From the NCBI GenBank assembly GCA_014238855.1, contig JABAAH010000025.1:2235-37208 (forward strand): a DNA stretch of 34,974 nt, written 5' to 3'. The notes beneath the pieces are model-generated. The model saw only the letters and a program-made list of their open reading frames with translations. It was not told the origin of the DNA and made no database searches. Origin of the DNA: Planctomycetota bacterium. Its GTDB lineage: Bacteria > Planctomycetota > Planctomycetia > Pirellulales > UBA1268. Of the stretch, positions 24,630 to 32,637 are shown piece by piece. Numbering within the stretch: the first letter of the stretch is position 1; every line of letters begins with the position of its first letter. The translations under genes were made by a program, and so were the position numbers.

Positions 24630-27600
24630 CTAGCTGCATCCCATGCTATTGCCACAGTTATGGCAGAGATAGCAATTACCATTTCGGACAGTGATTGAAC
24701 CACAGTTATCACAGGCAGGAGCATCAATTTGAAATTTTGCGAATTGACTCTGTCTGTCGTCGGCACTGGCTTCTGGGTTGTCAACCATTTTCAGCCCAGC
24801 ACGCTCAAGGAGAGCAGCTGTTGTGTCTTCGTCTCCCTGTCGTTTGGGGGCTGAGAGTGTTGCAGCTCTGGCGGAGACGGCTGTTTTACTACTTATTCGA
24901 CCACTTGGGTGTCGACCCCTACTGGTCGTGAGTTGGCCGCTTGCTTTGTGTTTTCCGTTAGTGGCTTCGTGCCCAGTTGTCTGCCCGCTCGCCTTCGTGG
25001 CGGCGGGCTTGGACTCACTTTCTCCATCATCTCCCGCAGTGGCCTCCCCGCCACTGCCTGCTGGCCGATTTGCCTCTCGATAACCAGGCAAGAATTCTAT
25101 ACCCATCCAGCGGAAGATGTAATCCACCAAACTTTTCGCAACGGGAATGTCAGGATTTTTGGTGTAGCCCCATGGTTCAAATCGGGTGTGTGAAAACTTC
25201 TTGGTATAGACCTCGAGCGGCACTCCATATTGGAGACTCATTGAGACAGCCGTACCGAAAGAATCCATTAAGCCCCCAATGGTGCTCCCTTCTTTCGCCA
25301 TTGTGATGAAGAGTTCGCCGGGACGCCCATCATCATAAAGGCCGACCGTGATATATCCTTCATGCCCACCAACATTGAACTTGTGTGTGACACTTCTTCT
25401 GGTATCAGGGAGACGTTCTCGTCGCGGTGCAGCGACGACTTTTTCTGCTTTTTTGTCACTCTCAGTACTCGTACCGAGTGGCTGACTTTCTTTTGATCCA
25501 TCACGATAGATTGCAATTGCCTTTAGTCCAAGTCGCCAGCCTTCGACATATGCACCTGCAATATCCTCTGGAGTCGTTTCACGAGGCATATTTACCGTTT
25601 TTGAAATGGCACCGGAAAGAAATGGTTGGGCTTCTGCCATCATCTTGATATGGGCCCGCCAAGCGATAGACCGTTTCCCAAGGCGAGGCTTAAAAGCACA
25701 ATCAAAGACCGTTAAATGCTCTTCTTGTATCTCGGGACAATCTTCGATGGTGTCATTTTTATCGATATAGGCAAGAATATTTTCAACTGCGGGTTCGTCA
25801 TAACCGAGTTTCCTCAATGCCAAAGGTACTGTCTGATTGACAATCTTCAGCATGCCACCACCAGCGAGTTGCTTGTATTTTACAAGGGCTATATCCGGCT
25901 CAATACCAGTCGTATCACAATCCATTAAAAAGCTAATGGTGCCTGTCGGAGCAAGTACTGTTGCCTGGGCATTCCGGTAGCCGTGCTGGCGACCGTCTGC
26001 GAGTACATCATCCCAAATCTGACGCGCTGCATCTCGTAGATGTGGTGGACAGGCATCATCAATATTTTCAACAGCATCACGATGCATCTGCATGACACGC
26101 AGCATTGGTTCACGATTTGCTGCGAAACCATCAAATGGACCAACGGAACCAGCGAGTTCAGCACTTGTGCGATTTGCCGCTCCGTGAAGGATTGCCGTAA
26201 GTGCTCCACAAAGACCCCGACCAGCATCCGAGTCGTATGCCATGCCATCAGCCATGAGCAAACTTCCAAGGTTGGAATAGCCCAGACCAAGTGGTCGATA
26301 AAGATGGCTGTTCTTGGCAATTCGTGCGGTTGGATAGCTGGCATGATCAACAAGAATTTCTTGTGCAATCAAGAAGACACGACATGCCGCAGTAAATCGT
26401 TCGACGTCAAATTCACCATCTGGTTTACGAAATTTCATGAGATTAATGCTTGCTAAGTTGCAAGCTGTATCATCAAGAAACATGTATTCAGAGCAAGGAT
26501 TACTTGCATTAATTCGACCAGAGTTTGGACAGGTATGCCATTTGTTGATCGTGGTGTCGTACTGCACACCTGGATCACCACATTGCCATGCACACTGTGA
26601 CATGCGGTCTATAATTTCATTGGCCTTATAGGTTGGACCAGCTTTCGATGAGTCTGTGACCCAGCGAGTGGTCCACGAGTCATTACGCTCAACAGCTTCC
26701 ATGAATTCATCAGTTAATCGAACTGAGAGATTTGCATTTTGGAAAAGAATAGAGCTATATGCTTCGCCATTGAAATTCGCGTCGTATCCGCCTTTTTCAA
26801 TCAGGACACGAGCCTTCTTTTCTTCTCTCGCTTTGCATTCGATGAAATCCATAATGTCCGGGTGGTAGACCTTTAATGACTGCATTTTTGCAGCTCGTCT
26901 TGTCTTTCCACCACTTTTGACGACAGCAGCAATCTGATCATAGACCCGCATGAATGAAAGTGGGCCTGAAGGATTGCCACCACCGGAAAGTTTCTCTCGA
27001 TGACTACGAAGTGTTGTAAGGTCCGTTCCTGTACCAGATCCGAATTTGAACAACATGGCCTCACTGCGAGCCAATTCCATGATGTCTTCCATATTGTCTT
27101 GGACACTCTGGATGAAGCAGGCACTTCCTTGTGGATATTCATAGGGATTGTCGGGTTGCGTCACATCCCGCTTGGCTTCATCCCATCGCCAATTGCACTT
27201 TGATCCCTTCACGCCATATTGGTGATAGAGCCCGACGTTAAACCAGACCGGTGAGTTGAAAGCACCATGTTGGTGAACACATAGCCATGCAAGGTCACGG
27301 TAAAAATTTTCACCATCTTCGGCAGTTTTGAAATATTTGTCTGCAACGCCCCAGTCTGAAATTGTACGAGCAACGCGATGAATAAGCTGCTTCACCGAAT
27401 GCTCACGTTCGGGCGTATGAATTTCTCCGTAAAAATATTTACTGACAACAACGTTTGTAGCTAACTGGCTCCATGCTGCCGGGATTTCACAGGCGGCCTG
27501 CTCAAAAAGAAGCTGACCATTTTCACCCTTGATTGCAGCTGTTCGGAGTTCCCACTCTGTTGTGTCAAACGGACTTTCTGCTTCAGTGGGGCAGAACGTT

Positions 27601-27716
27601 GATTCAATTTCGATGCCCACTCTGTTGGGGGTCGATTGCTGGCCGCCGGGTTCTGAATTTTCTTGTGAATGCGGAGCGGATGAAGCAACTTGAGTGGATG
27701 AATCGAACTGAGTCAT
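24630..27716 (-). CDS. nrdJ: Adenosylcobalamin-dependent (class II) ribonucleotide reductase
   Basis: 1028 residues from the ATG at 27716, with AGGAG 8 nt upstream; a TTG at 27722 would add two residues. The N-terminal part has the RNR barrel entry (FNSPVWFNVGLYH), FGSGTGTDLTTLRSHREKLSGGG, and the catalytic NxCxE as NASNPCSEYMFLDDTACN near residue 405. APTGTISFLMDCDTTGIEP is the phosphate-binding loop. The TSCPD domain follows (TVGLYDDGRPGELFITMAKE). A low-complexity Ser/Thr/Ala/Gly linker (about 885-960) leads to a C-terminal zinc-ribbon-like tail with CDNCG and CHNCG, ending in GCS. The enzyme makes deoxyribonucleotides using B12 and needs no oxygen. No intein is present. It ends at an intrinsic terminator and faces pgk. 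Confidence 0.96.
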   Translation of the reverse strand: MTQFDSSTQVASSAPHSQENSEPGGQQSTPNRVGIEIESTFCPTEAESPFDTTEWELRTAAIKGENGQLLFEQAACEIPAAWSQLATNVVVSKYFYGEIHTPEREHSVKQLIHRVARTISDWGVADKYFKTAEDGENFYRDLAWLCVHQHGAFNSPVWFNVGLYHQYGVKGSKCNWRWDEAKRDVTQPDNPYEYPQGSACFIQSVQDNMEDIMELARSEAMLFKFGSGTGTDLTTLRSHREKLSGGGNPSGPLSFMRVYDQIAAVVKSGGKTRRAAKMQSLKVYHPDIMDFIECKAREEKKARVLIEKGGYDANFNGEAYSSILFQNANLSVRLTDEFMEAVERNDSWTTRWVTDSSKAGPTYKANEIIDRMSQCAWQCGDPGVQYDTTINKWHTCPNSGRINASNPCSEYMFLDDTACNLASINLMKFRKPDGEFDVERFTAACRVFLIAQEILVDHASYPTARIAKNSHLYRPLGLGYSNLGSLLMADGMAYDSDAGRGLCGALTAILHGAANRTSAELAGSVGPFDGFAANREPMLRVMQMHRDAVENIDDACPPHLRDAARQIWDDVLADGRQHGYRNAQATVLAPTGTISFLMDCDTTGIEPDIALVKYKQLAGGGMLKIVNQTVPLALRKLGYDEPAVENILAYIDKNDTIEDCPEIQEEHLTVFDCAFKPRLGKRSIAWRAHIKMMAEAQPFLSGAISKTVNMPRETTPEDIAGAYVEGWRLGLKAIAIYRDGSKESQPLGTSTESDKKAEKVVAAPRRERLPDTRRSVTHKFNVGGHEGYITVGLYDDGRPGELFITMAKEGSTIGGLMDSFGTAVSMSLQYGVPLEVYTKKFSHTRFEPWGYTKNPDIPVAKSLVDYIFRWMGIEFLPGYREANRPAGSGGEATAGDDGESESKPAATKASGQTTGHEATNGKHKASGQLTTSRGRHPSGRISSKTAVSARAATLSAPKRQGDEDTTAALLERAGLKMVDNPEASADDRQSQFAKFQIDAPACDNCGSITVRNGNCYLCHNCGNSMGCS

Positions 27717-28252
27717 GGGCAAAACTCCTGATTATGTGACGGCCACCAAAAGGCCTAGCAAAGTGTACTCGCGTATAGGTTCTCAACAAGCGGTATCGAC
27801 CGGTCTACGCGTCTGGAGTGAATCCTTCACTCCGTTAAATTCCCTAAAAACGTTATAAAGCTAAAAGGCAGTTCCATCTGCATGCTATCGCAACATATTG
27901 TGGTTACTACTACTTCGACCACTTGATATGGCAGGGGCGTGAATGTAGCGACCTCACGGCTCACGTCAAGCAGAAAAAATAGAACCCTTATGAATGCCCT
28001 ATCTGGTGAGTTTTGGAGTGTCTTGAGGGGTCTTGAACGTACGATTTGTATCCCGTGAAAAATAGTTCCAGAGAGGGGTGTTCGTGGTTTTCCCGATCTT
28101 TCTGACGCATCTCATGTTTTTGACGTGATTTTTGCATGTTGTCTTTTTCACAACGCTCGGAACTGAATCAGTGATAATGCAAATGAACACACTTTGAGAC
28201 CATCCATGAGTGTGTTTGACACTTTTTGTGAACAGCGTGAGGAAAACCGAAA
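27717..28252. promoter_or_regulatory. Divergent intergenic region between nrdJ and the DJ-1-like gene
   Basis: 536 bp without a gene. Visible structures: a perfect 8-bp hairpin GGAGTGAA/TTCACTCC with a 3-nt loop (27815-27833), about 100 nt upstream of nrdJ; GGCC repeats close to the nrdJ ribosome site; and the inverted repeat AACACACT (28186-28193) / AGTGTGTT (28209-28216) in the DJ-1 leader. A GATAAT at 28173-28178 may be a -10 for the plus strand, without a clear -35. I could not find the conserved B12-box of a cobalamin riboswitch. Confidence 0.35.
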
Positions 28253-28789
28253 ATGCAAGAAGACCAACCATTATCGAAGTTTCGTGTGCTTTGTTTTGTT
28301 GGTGATGCTTACGAAGATCTTGAACTCTGGTATCCGAAACTTCGTATTGAAGAAGCGGGCGGGCATGTCACGGTCGCTGGCGGCCGAAAGGGGCATGAAT
28401 ATGTTGGGAAACATGGTTATCCATGTGTAAGTGACGCCGCCATTGGTGACATGGAGGCGGAAGACTTCCATGGAATCCTTATCCCCGGGGGCTGGATGCC
28501 TGATGGGCTTCGTCGCGATCCGAAGGTTCTTCAACTCGTTCGTGACTTTGCAAATCATGGCAAACTTGTTGCAGCTATTTGTCATGGTGGTTGGATTCCA
28601 ATATCGGCTGGTGTCTATCACGGTGTAAGGGTGACCGGTAGTCCTGGTATTAAAGATGATCTCATCAATGCCGGGGCAACCTGGGAAGATACTTCAGTTG
28701 TTGTTGACCGGCATTTTGTGTCGAGCAGACGACCGAGTGATTTACCAGCCTTTGCATCAGCGATTCTCAGTGTTTTGTCATCTGACTGA
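28253..28789 (+). CDS. DJ-1/PfpI family protein (class I glutamine amidotransferase-like)
   Basis: 178 residues; GAGGA lies about 11 nt before ATG 28253. DJ-1/PfpI fold: VLCFVGDAYEDLELWYP carries the conserved acidic residue near the N-terminus, FHGILIPGGWMPDGLRRDP is the oxyanion-side loop, and LVAAICHGGWIPISAG holds the nucleophile-elbow Cys near residue 109 followed by His-Gly-Gly. GSPGIKDDLINAGATWED is typical of the PfpI subgroup. Characterised relatives include proteases, chaperones and glyoxalase-like enzymes; which applies cannot be decided. It is divergent from nrdJ. Confidence 0.88.
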   Translation: MQEDQPLSKFRVLCFVGDAYEDLELWYPKLRIEEAGGHVTVAGGRKGHEYVGKHGYPCVSDAAIGDMEAEDFHGILIPGGWMPDGLRRDPKVLQLVRDFANHGKLVAAICHGGWIPISAGVYHGVRVTGSPGIKDDLINAGATWEDTSVVVDRHFVSSRRPSDLPAFASAILSVLSSD

Positions 28790-28811
28790 CAAAAAAGAGT
28801 GTTGCAAAGGT

Positions 28812-29066
28812 ATGAAAGTAAATGACACGTTCAACAGACAGATTATTCAGCAACAGAGCGAGGCAGAAGCACAACGTATGTTGTGTGGACATAGAGCGTG
28901 GGAGCATCAAACAGAAAAGGGCATCAAGGGGTGTCGGTCGTGCCGAGTGAGTATGTCAAAAGAGCAGTATCTTCTTGTGACAGGTACGTTGCCACCAACT
29001 AGGAAGTGCCAGTACCGACGTTACTCTGTTGTAGAGGAGAAATGGTTGTGTTGCTGTTTTTGTTGA
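28812..29066 (+). CDS. Possible small Cys-rich protein, unknown
   Basis: An 84-residue frame from ATG 28812 to TGA 29066, preceded by AAAGG at very short spacing. It contains CGH, GCRSCR, a later single Cys and a CCCFC terminus, giving a zinc-finger-like pattern (CxxH, then CxxC), with a Gln/Glu-rich helical N-terminus (QIIQQQSEAEAQR). It overlaps the start of oppA by about 25 nt in another frame, which could allow translational coupling. I recognise no family. The frame extends upstream into the DJ-1-like gene, so an accidental open frame remains quite possible. Confidence 0.35.
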   Translation: MKVNDTFNRQIIQQQSEAEAQRMLCGHRAWEHQTEKGIKGCRSCRVSMSKEQYLLVTGTLPPTRKCQYRRYSVVEEKWLCCCFC

Positions 29067-30793
29067 AAGTGATAACACAGAAAGTGATAACACAGAAAGT
29101 GACGTTAGGATGTTGCTTCGCCTTGCTGTGCATTGCTGCCAGTTTGCAGCTCTGTGGGTGCCAACAACAGCAATCACCTTACTTTGGAACTGTCGAACCA
29201 CGTCATGGTCCAGAAGAGCTCTGGATAAATAATTCAAGCGAACCCGAATGGCTTGATCCAGGAAAATGTTCAGATAGTACGGGTGGTGAAATTATCTGGA
29301 ATACTTTTGAAGGACTTGTTCAGGCTCACCCAGCGACTCTTCAGCCACTTCCTGCAATTGCAACGCATTGGGATATATCAGATGACGGACTGACATATAC
29401 GTTTTATCTCCGTCCCTCATTCTGGTCCGATGGGCATGCTCTTACTGCCGATGATTTTGTCTTTGCCTTGCGACGGCTTGTTGATCCACAGACCGGCAGC
29501 AAATATGCCAGCAATGGATTTATCTTCCAAGAAGGTTTAGCAATCAGTCGGGGTGATGCTGCAGTCGAGACTCTCGGTGTACAAGCGATTGATACACACA
29601 CACTTGAAATTACATTGGTCGATCCTCTGCCATATTTTCTCAACTTTCTGAGTTTCTACTCATTCATGCCTCTTCCGGAACATCTTTTTCAAGATCTACA
29701 GAATCGAGGCATTGATTCTGACTTGTGGACGCGCCCGAAATATGTTGTCTGCAACGGAGCCTTTCGAATGACAGACTGGCGGTTTCGTCAGCACATGACC
29801 TTTGAAAAGAACGAATATTATTGGGATGCCGCTTCAGTCAACCTTGATCGTATACGTGTTGCTATGGTTGAAAGTGCAACAACAGCAATGAACATGTATG
29901 TTGCGGGAGAATTTGATTGGCCGGGTGGTAGTACATCACTCCCTGCTGAATTTATGGATCATCTTAAGGAATATCAAGATTTCCATAGCCATCCCTATTT
30001 AGGTGTGTATTTCTATTGGATCAATACAGAGGAACCACCACTTGATGACCCATTGGTTCGTCGTGCTTTATCACTTGCGATTGATCGTGATTCGCTTGTT
30101 CAACATGTGACACGTGGTGGACAACATGGATCAGCCGATCTTGTCCCTGATGGTCTTGCCGGATACGAAGGGCTTCATATTCCCGTTTACAATCCGGTAA
30201 AGGCGAGGCAACTCCTTGCAGAAGCTGGGTATGCAACGGGTCAGGACCTACCACCTGTAACACTGTCTTTCAATACTTCAGAAGGTCATAAACAAGTTGC
30301 TGAGGCGATTCAGGCAATGTGGCAGCAGGAACTTGATATTACAGTGGAGTTAGCAAATCAAGAGTGGAAGGTTTTTCTAGCTAATGCTGAACAAACAAAT
30401 TTTCAAATTTGTAGGATGGGTTGGATTGGTGATTATGCGGACCCATATACATTTTTAGAACTCCTTACAAGTGACTGCGGTAACAATCATTCGAACTGGT
30501 CAAGCACGACCTACGACACCTTGCTGGAACAAGCCAATCAACAGCATGACGCAGAAGAACGATTGAGCATGTTAAGGGAAGCGGAAGCGTTTGCGCTTCA
30601 TGAACAACCACTGATTCCTCTTTATGTGTATACACGAACGCAACTTATTAAACCGTATGTACGGGGTATCTGGGGGAATCATCAGGACCGACATCCATGG
30701 AAATATATGTGGATTGATGAGTCATTTGACCCACATGATGTAATCGTTGGATCTGGAAAAAATGTATACGAAGGCGGACAGGTGTCTCAATGA
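29042..30793 (+). CDS. Peptide/oligopeptide ABC transporter substrate-binding lipoprotein (OppA-like, SBP family 5)
   Basis: 583 residues from ATG 29042, with GGAG just upstream; GTGs at 29048, 29069, 29084 and 29099 are alternative starts. The signal is a lipoprotein type: hydrophobic GCCFALLCIAASLQ followed by lipobox LCGC, so the mature protein is probably membrane-anchored outside. Family 5 features: EPEWLDPGKCSDSTGGEI, IWNTFEGLV, TYTFYLRPSFWSDGHALTA, DDFVFALRRLVDP, DPLVRRALSLAIDRD and FQICRMGWIGDYADPYTFLE. It binds peptides and delivers them to the OppBC permease encoded directly downstream with an ATGA overlap. A 15-bp tandem repeat lies in the signal-peptide n-region. Confidence 0.93.
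   Translation: MVVLLFLLKVITQKVITQKVTLGCCFALLCIAASLQLCGCQQQQSPYFGTVEPRHGPEELWINNSSEPEWLDPGKCSDSTGGEIIWNTFEGLVQAHPATLQPLPAIATHWDISDDGLTYTFYLRPSFWSDGHALTADDFVFALRRLVDPQTGSKYASNGFIFQEGLAISRGDAAVETLGVQAIDTHTLEITLVDPLPYFLNFLSFYSFMPLPEHLFQDLQNRGIDSDLWTRPKYVVCNGAFRMTDWRFRQHMTFEKNEYYWDAASVNLDRIRVAMVESATTAMNMYVAGEFDWPGGSTSLPAEFMDHLKEYQDFHSHPYLGVYFYWINTEEPPLDDPLVRRALSLAIDRDSLVQHVTRGGQHGSADLVPDGLAGYEGLHIPVYNPVKARQLLAEAGYATGQDLPPVTLSFNTSEGHKQVAEAIQAMWQQELDITVELANQEWKVFLANAEQTNFQICRMGWIGDYADPYTFLELLTSDCGNNHSNWSSTTYDTLLEQANQQHDAEERLSMLREAEAFALHEQPLIPLYVYTRTQLIKPYVRGIWGNHQDRHPWKYMWIDESFDPHDVIVGSGKNVYEGGQVSQ
29066..29102. repeat. 15-bp tandem repeat in the oppA signal-peptide region
   Basis: AAAGTGATAACACAG is repeated at 29066-29080 and 29081-29095, followed by a partial AAAGTGA to 29102. 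It encodes KVITQ-KVITQ-KV in the oppA frame. Each unit holds a GTG that could serve as a start codon. The unit length is a multiple of three, so copy-number change would keep the frame. Confidence 0.85.
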
Positions 30794-31707
30794 TTCGTAT
30801 TCTTCTACAGCGTTTATTGGAACTTATACCAACTGCATTGGTCATTGTTGCTGCATCGTTTGCTCTTGTGCGGTTAGCACCCGGTTCACCATTCTCAAGT
30901 GAGAAGGAAATACCCCCTGAGGTGCGTCAGAAACTGGAAGCCAAATACGGTTTTGATAAGCCGCTTCCCGAACAATTTATTCGTTATCTTGGAAATCTTC
31001 TGCGGGGAGATCTTGGTCTGTCCACGAAATATCCACAGCGGACAGTCAATGAAATTATCGCAAATGGGTTTCCTGTGACTTTGTCTTTAGCAGCGATTGC
31101 TCTCCTTTGGTCATTACTTGTCGGTATCACAGCAGGCATTATCGGTGCTATTCGTCAAAATACGGTCTGGGACCATGTTGCGATGACTGCAGCACTTGTG
31201 GGTATTAGTGTGCCAAGCTTTGTTCTTGGTCCTTTGCTGGTGCTTACAGTATCACTCCGTTTGCACCTGCTGCCTCCAGCGGGTTGGGGTGACTGGCAAC
31301 ATGTGGTGTTACCAGGTCTTACACTCGGAACAATTTATGCGGCTTCAATTGCACGACTCACTCGTGGAGGCATGCTTGAGGTTGTTCGGAGTGACTTTAT
31401 CCGTACGGCGCGAGCGAAAGGTCTTTCGGAGTCACTGATTGTGTGGCGACACATGCTTCGCGGTGGCCTTCTACCAGTTGTTAGTTATCTCGGGCCAGCT
31501 GTTGCCAGCATGCTTACAGGAAGTGTTGTTGTTGAAAAAATATTCAATGTCCCAGGTATTGGACCATATTTCGTGGATGCAGCATTTAATCGCGATTACT
31601 TTCTTGTGATGGGCATTGTTTTACTCTACGCATTTTTTCTCCTTCTCATGAATCTTCTAGTCGACGTCGTTTATGGATTTTTAGACCCACGTGTTGACGT
31701 GTCATGA
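30790..31707 (+). CDS. Peptide ABC transporter permease, OppB-like
   Basis: 305 residues; its ATG overlaps the oppA stop in ATGA. N-terminal signature of the DppB/OppB family: MIRILLQRLLELIPTALVI and LVRLAPGSPF, then a periplasmic segment with RYLGNLLRGDLGLSTKY. About six transmembrane helices. The cytoplasmic EAA loop is seen in RTARAKGLSESLIVWRHMLRG, which contacts the ATPases, followed by EKIFNVPGIGPYFVDA. It forms the peptide channel with OppC. Confidence 0.95.
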   Translation: MIRILLQRLLELIPTALVIVAASFALVRLAPGSPFSSEKEIPPEVRQKLEAKYGFDKPLPEQFIRYLGNLLRGDLGLSTKYPQRTVNEIIANGFPVTLSLAAIALLWSLLVGITAGIIGAIRQNTVWDHVAMTAALVGISVPSFVLGPLLVLTVSLRLHLLPPAGWGDWQHVVLPGLTLGTIYAASIARLTRGGMLEVVRSDFIRTARAKGLSESLIVWRHMLRGGLLPVVSYLGPAVASMLTGSVVVEKIFNVPGIGPYFVDAAFNRDYFLVMGIVLLYAFFLLLMNLLVDVVYGFLDPRVDVS

Positions 31708-32621
31708 ACAACAACCGACAGAAAAATTTTTCTCGCAACGAAACTGATGAGAGTGATCTCATTATCGGCACGTCTCTTTGGGAAGATGCTTGGAAACGAC
31801 TGCGAAAAAACAATATGGCGCTGGCCAGTGGTATCATTTTATTGTGCCTTGGTGTTCTCTGTCTCTTTGGTCCTGTCATTCTTAGTGTTTTTTTGGGATA
31901 TGACGCACACACGCAAAACCTGGCATACGGTCCCCAACCTCCGTCCCTAGGGCATCCATTTGGTACGGATTTTTATGGTCGCGATCTCCTGACACGTGTT
32001 CTCATTGGCGCCCAAGTGAGTCTTTCCGTAGGTTTTCTTGCGGCAATAGTTGCAGCTTTTATTGGCACTATTTACGGGGCCGTATCGAGCTACAGCGGTG
32101 GGTTGGTTGATAGCTTCATGATGCGGATCGTTGATATTCTCTACGCGCTGCCTTACATGTTTCTAGTGATCATTCTGGTCACCATTCTTGGAAAGAGCTT
32201 GTTGCTTCTTTTTCTGGCACTTGGTGCTGTTGGCTGGTTATTGACAGCGCGCGTTGTTCGAGGACAAGTTATGAGTCTCAAAGAACAAGATTTTGTGCTG
32301 GCTGCCCGTAGCCTTGGAACAACAAGTCGAGGCATAATTTTTCGACATTTAATCCCCAACACACTCGGGCCAGTCATCGTGACATTTACACTTACAGTTC
32401 CTTCAATGATTTTGCAGGAAGCATTTCTTTCATTTCTTGGTCTGGGCGTACAACCACCTCAGCCGAGTCTCGGAAGCCTCATTAATGATGGAGCAAATCA
32501 GATGCTCGTGTTTTGGTGGACGCTTGTATTTCCCGGTAGCATCATGGCCATCATGCTTTTTGCACTGAATTTTCTTGGTGATGGAATCCGTGATGCATTA
32601 GATCCACGTATGAAAACATGA
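31704..32621 (+). CDS. Peptide ABC transporter permease, OppC-like
   Basis: 305 residues; its ATG overlaps the oppB stop in ATGA, so the three opp genes are translationally coupled. N-terminal OppC_N domain (LWEDAWKRLRKNNMALASG), the GTDFYGRDLLTRVLIG motif, then about six transmembrane helices and the EAA loop AARSLGTTSRGIIFRHLIPN, followed by LQEAFLSFLGLGVQPP and a C-terminal GDGIRDALDPR typical of the family. The operon stops here; no oppD or oppF ATPase gene follows, since the next genes are convergent sulfatases. Confidence 0.95.
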   Translation: MNNNRQKNFSRNETDESDLIIGTSLWEDAWKRLRKNNMALASGIILLCLGVLCLFGPVILSVFLGYDAHTQNLAYGPQPPSLGHPFGTDFYGRDLLTRVLIGAQVSLSVGFLAAIVAAFIGTIYGAVSSYSGGLVDSFMMRIVDILYALPYMFLVIILVTILGKSLLLLFLALGAVGWLLTARVVRGQVMSLKEQDFVLAARSLGTTSRGIIFRHLIPNTLGPVIVTFTLTVPSMILQEAFLSFLGLGVQPPQPSLGSLINDGANQMLVFWWTLVFPGSIMAIMLFALNFLGDGIRDALDPRMKT

Positions 32622-32637
32622 CCTCGAAAGCATCTGG

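Noticed and set aside
24630..27716. Intein in nrdJ
   Set aside because: The length and order of RNR motifs are normal, and no intein splice blocks are visible; the low-complexity part is the linker before the zinc ribbon.
27760..27990. Cobalamin riboswitch upstream of nrdJ
   Set aside because: The minus strand has a CCTGCCA-like stretch but not the rest of the B12-box or the GCCACTG core in the right order.
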